The notes below the pieces were generated by a model. It did no database searches and was not told where the DNA came from. It was given only the letters and a program-made list of their open reading frames with translations. The translations under genes were made by a program, and so were the position numbers. This document shows, piece by piece, positions 9,026 through 19,769 of a DNA stretch of 64,000 bases. Source of the stretch: Candidatus Accumulibacter cognatus (GTDB lineage Bacteria > Pseudomonadota > Gammaproteobacteria > Burkholderiales > Rhodocyclaceae); assembly GCA_013414765.1 (NCBI GenBank), contig CP058708.1:365503-429502 (forward strand). The letters are read 5' to 3'. The first letter of the stretch is position 1, and every line of letters begins with the position of its first letter.

Positions 9026-10183
9026 TCAGGCGGTCATTGCGGTCAGCCGCCGCAAGCCGGCGACAGTGGCCCGCAGGGTTTCCAGAAAACCGGCGACATG
9101 TTCCTTGCGGTTGCCGGCACCAAGACTGATGCGCACCGCGCCGCGGGCCAGCTCGGGATCGACCCCCATCGCCCGCAGCACATGCGAGGGCTCGGGGTTG
9201 GCACTTGAACAGGCCGCGCCGCTGGCAACTGCGTAGCCGGCGCGGTCCAGGTGTCCGACCAGCGTTTCACCATCAAGTTCAGGAAACGAAAAATAAACGG
9301 TGTTCGGCAGGCGCTCGGCGGCCTGGCCAAAGAGTGTCGCGCCGAGGGCGATGAGACCGGCTTCAAGCCGCCTGCGCATTTCGAGCAGAGGCTTCGCCAG
9401 CTTGGCTTGTCGCTCTGCAGCCAGGGTACAGGCGACGCCGAAACCGACGATTGCCGCAACATTCTCGGTCCCCGAACGTAGTCCGCGTTCTTGACCACCG
9501 CCGGCAATCAGTGGCTCCAGTTCGACGCGTTTATCGAGCACCAGCGCTGCCGCACCCTTGGGACCGCCGATCTTGTGTGCCGACAAGGTTAGCGCATGCA
9601 CTCCAGCGGCATTGAGACGACGGAAATCGACGGCCAGCTTGCCGACCGCCTGCACCGCATCGGTGTGAAACCAGGCGCCGGCCATGCGCGCGTGCTCGGC
9701 GAGTGGTTCGAGATCCTGCAATACACCGGTTTCGTTGTTGGCCAGCATTACCGAAACGATCTTCGGTTTTCGGGTCATTATCATCGCAAAGTTGTTGATA
9801 TCGACCCGTCCGTTGGCGTCAACCGCTAGTTTTTCGAGTGTCCAGCCACGTTTGCACAATTGTTCGGCCGGCTTGATCACACAGGGGTGCTCAATCGCGC
9901 TGACGGCCAGCAGACCAGGCTTCAGACAAGCTGCGGCACCCTTGATCAACAGATTGTTGGCTTCCGAACCGCCACTGGCAAACACCACTTCGCTCGCATG
10001 CGCACCGACTGCCGCAGCAACCTGGCTGCGCGCCTCGTCGATCGCCCACCGTGCCGCACGCCCATACTCGTGCCGGCTCGAGGCATTGCCGAACTGCCCC
10101 GAAAGATAGGGCAGCATCGCCTCGAGCACCTCCGGATCGGGCGGAGTACTGGCATTGTGGTCGAGATACACGGGCGCGAACAT
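9026..10183 (-). CDS. Second cysteine desulfurase (NifS/IscS-like)
   Basis: 385 residues. The PLP Lys lies in [11 protein letters not shown] (about residue 196), and the loop Cys in [16 protein letters not shown] (about 321), so it is a group I desulfurase. It differs clearly from the adjacent IscS over most of its length, which makes it an old paralogue rather than a recent duplicate. It sits between iscR and iscS, 59 bp before iscS. Similar arrangements occur in related betaproteobacteria. Its partner (IscU or another acceptor) cannot be told from sequence. Confidence 0.9.
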   Translation of the reverse strand: MFAPVYLDHNASTPPDPEVLEAMLPYLSGQFGNASSRHEYGRAARWAIDEARSQVAAAVGAHASEVVFASGGSEANNLLIKGAAACLKPGLLAVSAIEHPCVIKPAEQLCKRGWTLEKLAVDANGRVDINNFAMIMTRKPKIVSVMLANNETGVLQDLEPLAEHARMAGAWFHTDAVQAVGKLAVDFRRLNAAGVHALTLSAHKIGGPKGAAALVLDKRVELEPLIAGGGQERGLRSGTENVAAIVGFGVACTLAAERQAKLAKPLLEMRRRLEAGLIALGATLFGQAAERLPNTVYFSFPELDGETLVGHLDRAGYAVASGAACSSANPEPSHVLRAMGVDPELARGAVRISLGAGNRKEHVAGFLETLRATVAGLRRLTAMTA

Positions 10184-10195
10184 GGCGATCGACGC

Positions 10196-10687
10196 TTAGC
10201 TTTCAAGGGCAACGGCCTTGACACGTGCCCGCGGCCTGCTCCGGCGCGCATCATGGACAACGGCGACCTTGCCACCGGTTCTCTGGAGTTGTTGATTGAC
10301 GAGCTCGGCTAGCGTCACCGAACTGAGAAACTCGTACATTTTGTCGTTGAGCGTCGACCATAACTCGTGCGTCATGCAGCGCTCATCGTCGCGGCAGTTC
10401 TCGCGGCCACCGCATTGCGTCGCATCGAGTGGTTCATCGACGGCACGGATGATGTCGGTAACCGTCATCTCGCTGGTTGGTCGCGCCAGACAGTAGCCGC
10501 CACCGGGGCCGCGCACGCTGTCGACGAGGCCATAGCGGCGCAGCTTGCCGAACAGCTGCTCGAGATAGGAAAGGGAAATCTTCTGGCGATCGCTGATTCC
10601 GGCCAGAGACACCGGACCTTCGCTGCAACGCAGTGCCAAGTCGATCATCGCAGTGACTGCGAAACGTCCTTTGGTAGTTAGTCGCAT
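10196..10687 (-). CDS. iscR: IscR, Rrf2-family [2Fe-2S] regulator
   Basis: 163 residues. The N-terminal winged helix ([19 protein letters not shown]) is typical. The cluster-binding Cys pattern is [13 protein letters not shown] (residues 92-104), with His in MTHELW. [2Fe-2S]-IscR represses its own operon when clusters are plentiful. It is the first gene of the operon, and an operator-like promoter lies directly upstream. Confidence 0.95.
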   Translation of the reverse strand: MRLTTKGRFAVTAMIDLALRCSEGPVSLAGISDRQKISLSYLEQLFGKLRRYGLVDSVRGPGGGYCLARPTSEMTVTDIIRAVDEPLDATQCGGRENCRDDERCMTHELWSTLNDKMYEFLSSVTLAELVNQQLQRTGGKVAVVHDARRSRPRARVKAVALES

Positions 10688-10726
10688 GGCTCCTCCACGG
10701 ATATTAGTAGTTGATCAAGTTATTAG

Positions 10727-10759
10727 ACTATAGTGACAACTCGGTAATTAGTCAACTAT
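10727..10759 (-). promoter_or_regulatory. iscR promoter with overlapping IscR-type operator
   Basis: On the minus strand, TTGACT (10755-10750) is followed by a 17-bp spacer and TATAGT (10732-10727), a near-consensus sigma-70 promoter. The -35 box is embedded in ATAGTTGACTAATTACCGAG, which resembles the E. coli iscR site (ATAGTTGACC-AATTTACTCGG, from memory). A second, weaker ATAACTTGA-like sequence follows towards the gene. The -35 lies within the last codons of cysE, so the operon promoter starts inside the upstream gene. Confidence 0.75.
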
Positions 10760-11500
10760 TTTACTCAGGTATTTAGGGTCAAAATGGTCAGTCGTGACCA
10801 AGTCGTCCTTGACCTCGACGCCGGCCTCGTCAAGTTTCCTGAGCAGTAGTTCAAAACGCCGGTCAACCTCGACCGCATGGTCGAGAAGTCCATGAATCGC
10901 CTTGGCCAGCGGGTCATCCTGATCGCCAGCCAGGGCATAAGCCGAGAAACCCAGCTGCCCGGCCATCTGCTCACGCTTCTCGGCCTGCACGCTGTCGATG
11001 ATGCGCGCCGGATTGCCCACTGCAGTGGCTCCTGGCGGCACGCTCTTGATCACCACAGCATTCGAACCGACCTTGGCCGACGCACCGACGGTGATCGGTC
11101 CGAGCACCTTGGCGCCAGCTCCGATGACCACGCCATTTTCCAGCGTCGGATGCCGCCTGCCCTTGTTCCATGAAGTGCCGCCGAGGGTGACGCCGTGGTA
11201 GAGCGTGACATCGTCGCCAATGATGGCGGTCTCGCCGATCACCACGCCCATCCCGTGATCGATGAACAGACGCCGGCCGATCGTCGCTCCGGGGTGGATT
11301 TCAATGCCGGTGAAGAAACGACCGAGATGCGAAACTGCGCGGCCCAGCCAGTGCAATTGATGCGTCCACAGCCAGTGCGCCAAACGATGTGAGGCCATCG
11401 CATGCACCCCGGGATAACAGGTCAGCACCTCCCAGAAGGTCCGGGCAGCAGGGTCACGATCGAATACCGATTGAATGTCTTCTCGCAGGCGGCTGAACAT
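10748..11500 (-). CDS. cysE: Serine O-acetyltransferase
   Basis: 250 residues from the ATG at 11500, which has AAGGA 9 bp upstream; an in-frame start at 11563 is not supported by the family. The N-terminal helical domain is followed by left-handed beta-helix hexapeptide repeats ([30 protein letters not shown]). The enzyme converts serine and acetyl-CoA to O-acetylserine for cysteine synthesis. It is encoded immediately upstream of the isc operon, which consumes cysteine as sulfur donor. The last codons overlap the iscR promoter. Confidence 0.93.
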   Translation of the reverse strand: MFSRLREDIQSVFDRDPAARTFWEVLTCYPGVHAMASHRLAHWLWTHQLHWLGRAVSHLGRFFTGIEIHPGATIGRRLFIDHGMGVVIGETAIIGDDVTLYHGVTLGGTSWNKGRRHPTLENGVVIGAGAKVLGPITVGASAKVGSNAVVIKSVPPGATAVGNPARIIDSVQAEKREQMAGQLGFSAYALAGDQDDPLAKAIHGLLDHAVEVDRRFELLLRKLDEAGVEVKDDLVTTDHFDPKYLSKIVD

Positions 11501-11562
11501 GAAAGGAAAATCCTTCAGCGAAAATCCTTGTGGGAAGTAACTCATCATACAATAACCAACCA

Positions 11563-12381
11563 TTATGATCCACTATTATCCACGGTGTCGCTTGTACCGC
11601 TGGCCATTCTGCGCTTTCCGGCGACCTGCCTTTCGACCGCGTCGAGCAATCCGCGCAGAATGTTGATCTCGTCGCACTCGAGCTCGGCACGTCCGAACAG
11701 GCGACGCAGCTTGGGAAGCAACCGCCGTGGTCGCCGCGGGTCGAGAAAACCGCTGCTCACCATGACCCGTTCAAGATGCTCGAAAAACCGCTGCACATCC
11801 TGGTGGCTTGCCGGTGGCGAAGCAAAAGGCACCGTTTTGCTGAGTACCGGTGGATGGCCATCGAAAGCCGCCAGGCGCAACTCGTAACACAGCAGTTGCA
11901 CCGCTGCAGCCAGATTGAGTGAAGTGTACTCTGGGTTCGCGGGGATGAAGACTGTACGCTGACAGCGCTGTACCTCGGCGTTCGACAGCCCGGCAGTCTC
12001 GTTGCCAAACAATAGCGCTACCTCGCCCTCGTCGGCCCTGGCGAGAATCTCTGCCGCAGCCAGGCGCGCCGGCAATGGCGGTGGCCCGAGGTTACGCTGC
12101 CGCGCCGAGATTGCGCAAGCAAATACGCAATCGGCCAGGGCTGCATCAACGCTCGTACACACCTCGGCCGTCACGAGAAGGCTTTCGGCCCCGGCGGCGC
12201 GGGCCAGCGCCTGGTCATCGGGAAAGTGCTTCGGATTGACCAGCAGCAGGCGCGATAGACCCATCGTCTTCATCGCGCGCGCGGCGGCGCCTATGTTGCC
12301 GGGATGACTGGTATGCGACAGGACGACGCGGACCCGGTCGAGCGGCGAGCTCGAAGATTGAGACCTGGCAGGCCGGTTCAT
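11563..12381 (-). CDS. trmJ: tRNA (cytidine/uridine-2'-O-)-methyltransferase TrmJ
   Basis: 272 residues from the ATG at 12381; an upstream start at 12408 is possible. It is a SPOUT methyltransferase: N-terminal [20 protein letters not shown] (residues 18-37), then [12 protein letters not shown] and the knot motif [15 protein letters not shown]. The C-terminal extension ([16 protein letters not shown]) is typical of TrmJ, which methylates tRNA position 32. Association with the cysE-iscR region is common in gamma- and betaproteobacteria. Confidence 0.92.
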   Translation of the reverse strand: MNRPARSQSSSSPLDRVRVVLSHTSHPGNIGAAARAMKTMGLSRLLLVNPKHFPDDQALARAAGAESLLVTAEVCTSVDAALADCVFACAISARQRNLGPPPLPARLAAAEILARADEGEVALLFGNETAGLSNAEVQRCQRTVFIPANPEYTSLNLAAAVQLLCYELRLAAFDGHPPVLSKTVPFASPPASHQDVQRFFEHLERVMVSSGFLDPRRPRRLLPKLRRLFGRAELECDEINILRGLLDAVERQVAGKRRMASGTSDTVDNSGS

Positions 12382-12444
12382 ATTAGAATCGAAGCTCTCC
12401 CACAGCAATCAGTCCGCACCCGCCGGGTTCCTTAAAATTCATCC

Positions 12445-13254
12445 ATGCATCCAGCTCTCAACATCCTCATCAAGGCGGCTCGCCGCGCCAGCCAGATCAT
12501 CAATCGTGCCTCACTGGATCTCGAGCACCTACAGGTCGCCACCAAGCGTCAGAGCGATTTCGTCACGGAAGTGGATAAGACCGCCGAAGCGGCGATCATC
12601 GAGGTGCTGCGCGAGGCATATCCAGAGTATGGCATTCTAGCAGAAGAGTCCGGTCAAACCGCCGGCAGCACTGGCACCAGCGAGTATCAGTGGATCATCG
12701 ATCCGCTTGACGGCACCACCAATTTCATTCACGGTCTTCCTCAATACGCGGTCTCGATTGCACTCGCTCACCGCGGCCAGATCACCCAGTCGGTGGTATA
12801 TGACACGGTCAGGAACGAGATGTTCACTGCCAGCAAGGGCGCTGGCGCCTTCCTCAACGAACGCCGCATCCGTGTCAGCAAGTGCGTCAGGCTCGAAGAC
12901 GCGTTGATTGGCACCGGCTTCCCTTACCGCATCTACGACCACATCGACGCTTACTTGGCGATCTTCAAGGAACTGGCGCGAAAATCTGCCGGCCTCCGCC
13001 GCCCCGGCGCCGCTTCTCTCGATCTGGCCTATGTGGCCTGCGGTCGTTTCGACGGCTTCTGGGAATTCGGCTTGTCGCCCTGGGACATCGCCGGTGGCGC
13101 GCTGTTGATTTCCGAGGCCGGCGGCTTGATCAGTGATCTTGCAGGCAACGAAAGCTACCTGCAAACCGGCAACCTGGTCGCTGGTACGCCCAAAGTCTTT
13201 GCTCAATTGTTGCAAGTGATCGACAATCATCGGACGGCGGGGCTGGCGGCGTGA
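12445..13254 (+). CDS. suhB: Inositol-1-monophosphatase SuhB
   Basis: 269 residues. Metal and substrate motifs are EESG (about residue 67), WIIDPLDGTTNFIHGLP (85-101) and SPWDIAGGALLISEAGG (about 212-228), as in the Mg-dependent IMPase family. In E. coli SuhB also acts in rRNA antitermination. It is transcribed divergently from trmJ across a short gap. Confidence 0.95.
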   Translation: MHPALNILIKAARRASQIINRASLDLEHLQVATKRQSDFVTEVDKTAEAAIIEVLREAYPEYGILAEESGQTAGSTGTSEYQWIIDPLDGTTNFIHGLPQYAVSIALAHRGQITQSVVYDTVRNEMFTASKGAGAFLNERRIRVSKCVRLEDALIGTGFPYRIYDHIDAYLAIFKELARKSAGLRRPGAASLDLAYVACGRFDGFWEFGLSPWDIAGGALLISEAGGLISDLAGNESYLQTGNLVAGTPKVFAQLLQVIDNHRTAGLAA

Positions 13255-13293
13255 ATGGGCGGGAATACCGTTGACTACGGTGTCCGCCTGCCG

Positions 13294-14106
13294 TCAGAGT
13301 TCGAGTTCCGCGATCAGCGGCGCGTGATCCGAACAGCGAGCCCAGGACAGACCCTTGGGGACCTGCATTTCGAGTATCTGGAAGCCGCGCACGTAGATGC
13401 GATCGAGCGTCAGCCACGGGGCAAAACTCGGAAATGTGCGCGCCACTCCAGCCTGCGTATCACTAGCGGTGCGCCAGGGCAGCAACCAGTCGAGAACCCC
13501 ACGGTCAGGGGTTTCCGACCTGGCTGCCTCACCCACTTCATCGACACCCAGCCGGTCGCGAAGCAGACTATCGACTCGCTGTTGCCAGTCATTGAAGTCG
13601 CCGGCAATGATCAGCGGCGCCTTAATGGGTACTTCACGCTGCACGAAATCGGCCAGAAAAGTGGCCTGCCGCAGGCGGCTACGCTTGATCAGGCCGAAAT
13701 GGACGCAGATCAGGTGCACCTCACGGCCCTTGCCGCGGCCAAAACGCACCACGGCGTGCAACAGGCCGCGTTTTTCCAGGATATGGTCGGAGATATCGTG
13801 GTTAGTGAAGTCTACAATCCGATGGCGCGAGAGGATGGCATTCCCGTGATGCCCATGCGGATAAACGGCATTCATGCCATAGGCACGGTGCGCGTAAGTG
13901 CCGGTGGCCAGAAAATCGAGCTGCGTACCCGATAATGGGTAGCCAGGCTGACGAGCGAGCCGTTCGTTGCGGTCCTGCACTTCCTGCAGGAAAACGATGT
14001 CGGCGTCGATGGCGTCGAGCGCCATGCGTACGTCGTGGATGCGCGGTCGCCCGCGGATACCAGTGACACCCTTATGGATATTGTAGGTAGCAACTCGTAG
14101 CCTCAT
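13294..14106 (-). CDS. Endonuclease/exonuclease/phosphatase family protein
   Basis: 270 residues. The EEP fold motifs are visible: TYNIHKG (residues 7-13), DIVFLQEVQDRN (35-46), AGDFNDW (about 168) and the C-terminal SDHAPLIAEL with the catalytic His. Members hydrolyse phosphodiesters in DNA, RNA or lipids; the substrate here is unknown. No signal peptide is visible. It converges with suhB. Confidence 0.88.
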   Translation of the reverse strand: MRLRVATYNIHKGVTGIRGRPRIHDVRMALDAIDADIVFLQEVQDRNERLARQPGYPLSGTQLDFLATGTYAHRAYGMNAVYPHGHHGNAILSRHRIVDFTNHDISDHILEKRGLLHAVVRFGRGKGREVHLICVHFGLIKRSRLRQATFLADFVQREVPIKAPLIIAGDFNDWQQRVDSLLRDRLGVDEVGEAARSETPDRGVLDWLLPWRTASDTQAGVARTFPSFAPWLTLDRIYVRGFQILEMQVPKGLSWARCSDHAPLIAELEL

Positions 14107-14137
14107 AGCATAGCCTGGCAGGCGGCTGGCTGATGCT

Positions 14138-15592
14138 TCACGGCAGGCGTTCGAAGTAGCGATCGATCAGGGTCGGATCATCGAAATGGCGGCGCCCGAC
14201 GAAAGCCGTCGCATGTCGCCCCCATTGCCGCATCTGCCCGGCGCTGACCACCCCCATCGGCCAGAAGTAGAAGCGTTCGAGCCGCTCGCTGCCGTCGATC
14301 AGCCCATCTGGAGTGAAAGCGCTGCGGCTGCCGCCGTCAGGCAGGGGTAGCGCACGCAGCTCGTCGTCGTCGCGCAGCACGAGTGCGACGCTGTGATCCT
14401 GTCGCGCGACGTCGATTTCGACTCGCTGCAGATAGTGCGTGCCAGCTGCAAGTTTCAGCACGACGCGCTCGTGCGTCGCCGGCGAGCGTAGCGTTTGGGG
14501 GGCAAACAGGTTTTCATCGATGCTCTCGGTTTGCGGTCGCGCCTGTACCTGCTCGGTCGGAATGAACAGATGATAGCAGCCACAGGGATGAATCGTGTCA
14601 TAGACCAAGGGGGTGCCGTCCTCGGCCAGGGTGACGCGCCACATCAGGCCATCGAGCCGCCCGGCCAAAACGTCGTAGGCATGCACCGGTGGGCGTGCCG
14701 AAAACCAAACAGTGTATATCAGTTGTAGCAACCAGCGCCCACCGAAATGTGCGTGGCTAGTGCGCACGTACAGAACCGGCTGGTTGAGGCCAACGTCGAT
14801 CCGCGGCCGGCCATCATAACCGATCCGCCAGACCAGTGCGCCGGGGTGATCGGCCTCGCTCGCCGTGGCAATGTCGAGTTGCGGGGCGTGGAGAAGGATC
14901 AGTCTGGTCAGTGTCTGTCGAGTGAGCACCGGCAGGCCAAGTTCGGGCAAATTGAGCAGTGTCGGCATGGTGGCCAGAGATTCGCTGACGGTGTAGCGCC
15001 GACGCATGGCGGCAAACGGGTCAGTCTCGGCCTGTGCGGCAAACTCTGCCAGCGTGTCGCGCTGCCAGCTCCGGATGCCGGCAGCGAAAGTGTAGCGTGT
15101 CAGCGGATAGAGGCCCAGCGCACGCATCCCGATCGAGTAGTCGTCGGGCACCTGGATTGCTTCAAGCAACGCCGGCAGCTCGTTCTGATCGACCCATGCC
15201 AGCAGTTGCCGGCAAGAGGCTAGCGCGTCGGTAAAGGCAGTAGCGTCGTGACTGGCATTGCCAAGTTCAATCCGCCGAGCGGCCGCATCCAGCACCGCCA
15301 GCGCGACGCTCCAGGCTTGTGCCTGAGGCGCGGTCAAGTCGCTCTGCACTGCCATCTGGGCAAGTACACGATCGACCCGTCGATAGGGAAATCCTGGCAC
15401 GCGTGGCGCCTGCGCATCACGTGTGCCTGCCTCGTCGATCAGTCGGTCGCTTACCTGGAAAAGCCGCGCGCAATCCCCCACGGCATCGTCCTGCTGCAGG
15501 CGCAGTGCGACCGGCGCGTATCCGTAGGGGTCAGTACTTGCACAACCGATAAGCAGGCCGCAGCACAGAGCAATGATGAGACTGTTCATCAT
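14138..15592 (-). CDS. Lipoprotein of unknown function
   Basis: 484 residues. The N-terminus is a lipoprotein signal peptide ending in a lipobox LLIGC (Cys 17). I recognise no domain in the remainder. The sequence is rich in Ala, Leu and Arg, and has charged regions near residues 330-370 with CGCYHLF in the middle. Its ATG overlaps the stop of the SRPBCC gene by 4 bp, so both are co-translated and may act together in the envelope. Confidence 0.75.
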   Translation of the reverse strand: MMNSLIIALCCGLLIGCASTDPYGYAPVALRLQQDDAVGDCARLFQVSDRLIDEAGTRDAQAPRVPGFPYRRVDRVLAQMAVQSDLTAPQAQAWSVALAVLDAAARRIELGNASHDATAFTDALASCRQLLAWVDQNELPALLEAIQVPDDYSIGMRALGLYPLTRYTFAAGIRSWQRDTLAEFAAQAETDPFAAMRRRYTVSESLATMPTLLNLPELGLPVLTRQTLTRLILLHAPQLDIATASEADHPGALVWRIGYDGRPRIDVGLNQPVLYVRTSHAHFGGRWLLQLIYTVWFSARPPVHAYDVLAGRLDGLMWRVTLAEDGTPLVYDTIHPCGCYHLFIPTEQVQARPQTESIDENLFAPQTLRSPATHERVVLKLAAGTHYLQRVEIDVARQDHSVALVLRDDDELRALPLPDGGSRSAFTPDGLIDGSERLERFYFWPMGVVSAGQMRQWGRHATAFVGRRHFDDPTLIDRYFERLP

Positions 15593-16308
15593 TCGGCTTG
15601 CTCCGCAGCGACCAGCAGCGCCTGTCGCCGCTCGATCTCGCGCAGCATCGCCTCGAACTGCGCACGCATCGTGCCGCGCACGGCGGCAACGCCAAACAGC
15701 GGGCCGATCACCACGGGCAGCGGTCGCGTCAGTTCGAACTGCGCGTCGTAGTCCAGCCGCACCCCGGCACGCTGCGCCAGGCGGACCACGCTCAGCGTGT
15801 AACGGCCGCTGAAACTGCGCAGCGTCGGCTCACCCGCGTCCAGGGGACTCGCATCCATGCGCGCCAGCACCATCGTGTAGGGAAGGTGCTGAACCGCCAG
15901 GCGGACCCGTACCGGCAGATCGATAAACAATACCGAGAACACGCCGACCTGCTCGATACTGAGCTGGTTTCCTGTACGTGCGAGAACGCGTGCGCGCGTC
16001 ACACCAGGAATAAACTCGCGCAGGCGCTCATAGTCGGTCAGCGTTTCCCAAACCACACGCTGATCGGCGGCCAACTGCGCGCTGGCTCGCACGCTGTAGA
16101 TTTCGCCGTCGAGCGACACCTCGACGCGGGCCGCTGCGCCGCCGGTTGCATCGCTCTGCGCCATGGCATCGCAAGCGATCATCAGTGACATCAGAGCCAC
16201 CAGCGCACTCGGCAAGAAGCGCCGCACAGCTGGACGCAGCGGCGCGGCGAGTGGTCGTCTGGTATACTGCGCAGTCTTGGCAGACATCCCTCTACGACCG
16301 TCGAACAT
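15589..16308 (-). CDS. SRPBCC (START-like) family exported protein
   Basis: Up to 239 residues. A basic N-terminus is followed by a hydrophobic segment ending AMA-QS (residues about 34-52), a signal peptide. The mature part ([31 protein letters not shown]) is the N-terminal strand-helix of polyketide cyclase/START-like proteins, which bind hydrophobic ligands. The start is uncertain: the ATG at 16308 shares CATG with the divergent MBL gene; an ATG at 16287 is an alternative. The lipoprotein gene follows with a 4-bp overlap. Confidence 0.75.
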   Translation of the reverse strand: MFDGRRGMSAKTAQYTRRPLAAPLRPAVRRFLPSALVALMSLMIACDAMAQSDATGGAAARVEVSLDGEIYSVRASAQLAADQRVVWETLTDYERLREFIPGVTRARVLARTGNQLSIEQVGVFSVLFIDLPVRVRLAVQHLPYTMVLARMDASPLDAGEPTLRSFSGRYTLSVVRLAQRAGVRLDYDAQFELTRPLPVVIGPLFGVAAVRGTMRAQFEAMLREIERRQALLVAAEQAE

Positions 16309-16939
16309 GAAATATCAGATCATCCCGGTGACTCCCTTCGAGCAGAACTGCAGCCTGCTCTGGTGCGAGCAAACCAGACGCGGTGCCGTCGTAGACCCGG
16401 GTGGTGATGTATCGCGTATCCTGCGAGCAGTTGCGGCTAACGGCGTCGAGCTGGAGAAAATTCTCGTCACGCACGGTCACATCGACCACGCCGGCGCCGT
16501 CGCTGATTTGGCGGATCGTTTGTCCTTGCCGATCGAAGGACCGCAGCGCGAAGACCAGTTCTGGATTGACGGCATGCCGGTGCAGAGCAGGATGTTCGGC
16601 TTTGCCAACGTGCGTGCCTTCACTCCTGACCGCTGGCTCGTCCAGGGCGACAAGGTATCGTTCGGCAAGGTCGAAATGGATGTCCTGCATTGTCCTGGCC
16701 ACACGCCTGGGCACGTGGTTTTCTTTTACCCGCCGGGCCGCTTGGCGATCGTTGGCGACGTGCTGTTCCAGGGGTCGATTGGCCGTACCGATTTTCCGAA
16801 AGGCGATTTTGATACGCTGATTTCTTCGATCCGCAACCGGCTCTGGCCGCTCGGCGACGATGTCGCCTTCATCCCTGGTCATGGACCGATGTCGACTTTC
16901 GGAGCCGAGAGACGCAGCAATCCTTTCTGCGGAGACTAA
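16307..16939 (+). CDS. MBL-fold metallo-hydrolase (glyoxalase II-like, YcbL type)
   Basis: 210 residues from the ATG at 16307. Zinc ligands: [10 protein letters not shown] (residues 60-69), HCPGHTPGH (about 130), a bridging Asp in [15 protein letters not shown] and the final His in FIPGHGP. The short length without the C-terminal glyoxalase II domain fits the YcbL subgroup. Likely a thioester hydrolase. The start codon overlaps that of the divergent gene, so its promoter must lie inside that gene; a TATACT box at about 16263 is a candidate. Confidence 0.85.
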   Translation: MKYQIIPVTPFEQNCSLLWCEQTRRGAVVDPGGDVSRILRAVAANGVELEKILVTHGHIDHAGAVADLADRLSLPIEGPQREDQFWIDGMPVQSRMFGFANVRAFTPDRWLVQGDKVSFGKVEMDVLHCPGHTPGHVVFFYPPGRLAIVGDVLFQGSIGRTDFPKGDFDTLISSIRNRLWPLGDDVAFIPGHGPMSTFGAERRSNPFCGD

Positions 16940-16987
16940 CGATCCGATCAGTTCTCCGGACGTTGGCGTCGCCTCTCTCGTTCAGAT

Positions 16988-18424
16988 CTAGAAGTGTAGT
17001 GGCCGCTTGTCGCAGGCCAGCGCAGCTTCGTGGACCACCTCCGACAATGTCGGATGCGCATGGCAAATGCGCGCCAGATCCTCGGCGGCGGCGCCGAACT
17101 CCATCGCCACGACCCCCTCCGAGATCAGCTCGGAGGCATTCGCGCCGATGATATGGACACCGAGAATACGGTCGGTCGTGGCGCAAGCGAGCATCTTGAC
17201 GAAACCGTTTGGCTCGCCCATGCCAAGCGCACGACCGTTCGCGGCAAAAGGAATCCTGCCGGCTTTGTAGGCAACGCCTTCGGCCTTCAACTGTTGTTCG
17301 GTCTTGCCGACCCAGGCGATCTCCGGACTGGTGTAAATCACCCAGGGGATAGTCTCGTGATTGCAGTGCCCGGACTGACCAGCCATGATCTCGGCGACCA
17401 TGACGCCCTCTTCCATCGCCTTGTGCGCCAGCATCGGACCGGCGACGACATCACCCACCGCCCATACGCCGGGGAGATTGGTACGGCATTGGGCATCGAC
17501 TTCGATCTGGCCTCGCTCGGTCAGTTTGAGACCCACCTTGTCGGCATCCAGGCCATCCGTGTTGGGAATGCGGCCGATCGAGACAATCAGTCGATCGGCA
17601 TCGAGTTTCTGCTCGCTGCCGTCCCTGCCGGTATAGTCGATCGAGACCCCTTTCTGGGAAATCTTGACATCACCGATTTCGATGCCGGTAATGATCTTCA
17701 GGCCCTGTTTGGCAAAAACCTTGGCAGCTTCCTTGGCCACGTCGATATCGGTGACTGAAAGAAATTCCGGTAGCGCTTCAAGGATGGTCACTTCAGAACC
17801 CAGGCGACGCCAGACGCTGCCCATTTCAAGGCCGATGACGCCGGCACCGATGACCGCGAGCCTCTTCGGCACGGCGTTGAGGTCGAGCGCACCGATGTTG
17901 TCGCAAACGATCTCGTTATCGACAGGCACCCCAGGCAGATGACGGGCCTTGGAACCGGTAGCCACGATTATCTGCCTAGCCTCGACCAGTACGTCACCCA
18001 CCCTGATCTGCCAGACCTCACTTTCAGCCGATTCCTTGCGCCCGACAAAAGCACCGTGCCCATTGAGCAGAGTGACCTTGTTTTTCTTGAACAGGCCCTT
18101 GATGCCACTGGTCAGCTGTTTAACGATACCCTCCTTGCGACCGATCATCCTGGCCACATCGATGGTCGGCGTACCGACACAGATCCCCTGCTCAGCAAAG
18201 CTGTGCCCGCTCTCCTCAAAGAGGTGCGAGGTATGCAGCAGCGCTTTCGAAGGAATGCAACCAACGTTCAGGCAGGTACCGCCAAGACGCGGTTCTCCCT
18301 TGGGATCGGCATAGGCATTTGATTCACAGCAGGCGACATTGAAACCAAGCTGTGCGGCCCGAATGGCGGCAATGTAGCCACCCGGGCCACCACCGATAAC
18401 GAGAACGTCAAATTGTTTGGACAT
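16988..18424 (-). CDS. lpd: Dihydrolipoyl dehydrogenase (E3)
   Basis: 478 residues. FAD site [16 protein letters not shown] (residues 9-24), redox disulfide [17 protein letters not shown] (about 47-63), NAD site [13 protein letters not shown] and the C-terminal [13 protein letters not shown] dimer-interface His-Glu pair are all present. It reoxidises the lipoyl group of the 2-oxoglutarate dehydrogenase complex. It is the last gene of the sdh-to-lpd block, 85 bp after sucB. Confidence 0.96.
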   Translation of the reverse strand: MSKQFDVLVIGGGPGGYIAAIRAAQLGFNVACCESNAYADPKGEPRLGGTCLNVGCIPSKALLHTSHLFEESGHSFAEQGICVGTPTIDVARMIGRKEGIVKQLTSGIKGLFKKNKVTLLNGHGAFVGRKESAESEVWQIRVGDVLVEARQIIVATGSKARHLPGVPVDNEIVCDNIGALDLNAVPKRLAVIGAGVIGLEMGSVWRRLGSEVTILEALPEFLSVTDIDVAKEAAKVFAKQGLKIITGIEIGDVKISQKGVSIDYTGRDGSEQKLDADRLIVSIGRIPNTDGLDADKVGLKLTERGQIEVDAQCRTNLPGVWAVGDVVAGPMLAHKAMEEGVMVAEIMAGQSGHCNHETIPWVIYTSPEIAWVGKTEQQLKAEGVAYKAGRIPFAANGRALGMGEPNGFVKMLACATTDRILGVHIIGANASELISEGVVAMEFGAAAEDLARICHAHPTLSEVVHEAALACDKRPLHF

Positions 18425-18445
18425 GATTGATTCCCTTTATAACAG

Positions 18446-18475
18446 TCATGACTTTCCCGGACACTCCCGATTCAT
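18446..18475. repeat. Short dispersed intergenic motif, copy 1
   Basis: ATGACTTTCCCGGACACTCC followed by CGATTCATG, in the lpd-sucB gap. It closely resembles 30438-30464 (same order, one indel and a few changes). Function unknown. Confidence 0.35.
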
Positions 18476-18509
18476 GATCCGTGAGGACCCGTGCCTCGGT
18501 GGCGAGTGG

Positions 18510-19757
18510 TCAAACGCCAAGCAGCAGGCGAGCTGGATCCTCCAGTGCTTCCTTCATGGTCACCAGGCCGAGCACCGCCTCGCGACCGTCGATAATCCGA
18601 TGATCGTATGACATGGCCAGATAGTTGATCGGACGGATCACTACTTGGCCATTTTCGACCACTGGACGGTCCTTGGTCGCATGAATGCCGAGGATCGCCG
18701 ACTGCGGCGGATTGATGATCGGGGTCGACAACATCGAACCGAAGACACCGCCGTTGGAAATCGAGAAGGTGCCGCCGGTCAGATCTTCCATCGACAGCTT
18801 GCCGTCCTTGGCCTTGCTGCCGAATTCGCCGATTTTCTTCTCGATGTCGGCAATGGTCATCTGGTCAGCGTCGCGCAGGATCGGCACCACCAGGCCGCGC
18901 GGGCTGCCTACAGCAATGCCGATGTCGATGTAGCCATGGTATACGATGTCGTTGCCATCGACCGAGGCGTTGATCACCGGGAATTTTTGCAGCGCCGCAA
19001 CGGCGGCCTTGACAAAGAAGCCCATGAAACCGAGGCGAACCCCGTGTACCTTTTCGAAGCGATCACCATATTGCTTGCGCAGGGCCATGATCGGGCCCAT
19101 GTTCACCTCATTGAAGGTGGTCAGGATCGCATTGGTCGCCTGTGATTGCAGCAGGCGCTCGGCAACTCGGGCACGCAGACGTGACATCGGTACGCGCTGC
19201 TCCGGCCGGTCACCAAGCGGCACCGTCACGCTCGGTGCTGGTGCCAGCCCCGAAACCGGGCTGGCGACCGGGTCTGCAGCCGCAGCCGCTTTCACCACAG
19301 GCGCCTGCGCCTGGGCGGCCAGTGCATCACTCTTGGTCACCCGACCGCCACGACCGGTACCCGCGACACTGCTGGCGGCCATCCCTTTCTCTTCGAGGAT
19401 TTTGCGGGCTGCCGGCAAAGCGACACCCGCAGCCGTAACCGGAGCCATCGCCACGGCCTCTGTTTTGGCCGGTATCCCCCTCGTTGCTGGTACTGCGCCC
19501 GCGACTGCGCCAGCCTGCGCGGCAGTATCGATGCGCGCAATCACCTCACCCGCAACCACAGTCTCCCCGTCAGTCTTGACAATTTCAACCAGCACGCCAC
19601 CATCCGGTGCTGGCAGTTCGAGGACGACCTTGTCGGTCTCGATGTCGATCAGGTTTTCATCCCTTGTGACGGCTTCGCCGGCCTTCTTGTGCCAGGTGAC
19701 CAGGGTCGCTTCGGCAACTGACTCGGAAAGCTGTGGAACTTTGACGTCGATGATCAT
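18510..19757 (-). CDS. sucB: 2-oxoglutarate dehydrogenase E2, dihydrolipoyl succinyltransferase
   Basis: 415 residues. One lipoyl domain (lipoyl-Lys in [10 protein letters not shown], residue 43) is followed by an Ala/Pro linker, an E3-binding domain ([12 protein letters not shown] through [12 protein letters not shown], residues 114-150), a second Ala/Pro linker and the catalytic domain ending in [13 protein letters not shown] with the active-site His. It transfers succinyl to CoA. It lies 12 bp after sucA. Confidence 0.96.
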   Translation of the reverse strand: MIIDVKVPQLSESVAEATLVTWHKKAGEAVTRDENLIDIETDKVVLELPAPDGGVLVEIVKTDGETVVAGEVIARIDTAAQAGAVAGAVPATRGIPAKTEAVAMAPVTAAGVALPAARKILEEKGMAASSVAGTGRGGRVTKSDALAAQAQAPVVKAAAAADPVASPVSGLAPAPSVTVPLGDRPEQRVPMSRLRARVAERLLQSQATNAILTTFNEVNMGPIMALRKQYGDRFEKVHGVRLGFMGFFVKAAVAALQKFPVINASVDGNDIVYHGYIDIGIAVGSPRGLVVPILRDADQMTIADIEKKIGEFGSKAKDGKLSMEDLTGGTFSISNGGVFGSMLSTPIINPPQSAILGIHATKDRPVVENGQVVIRPINYLAMSYDHRIIDGREAVLGLVTMKEALEDPARLLLGV

Positions 19758-19769
19758 GTTCTCTCCGTT

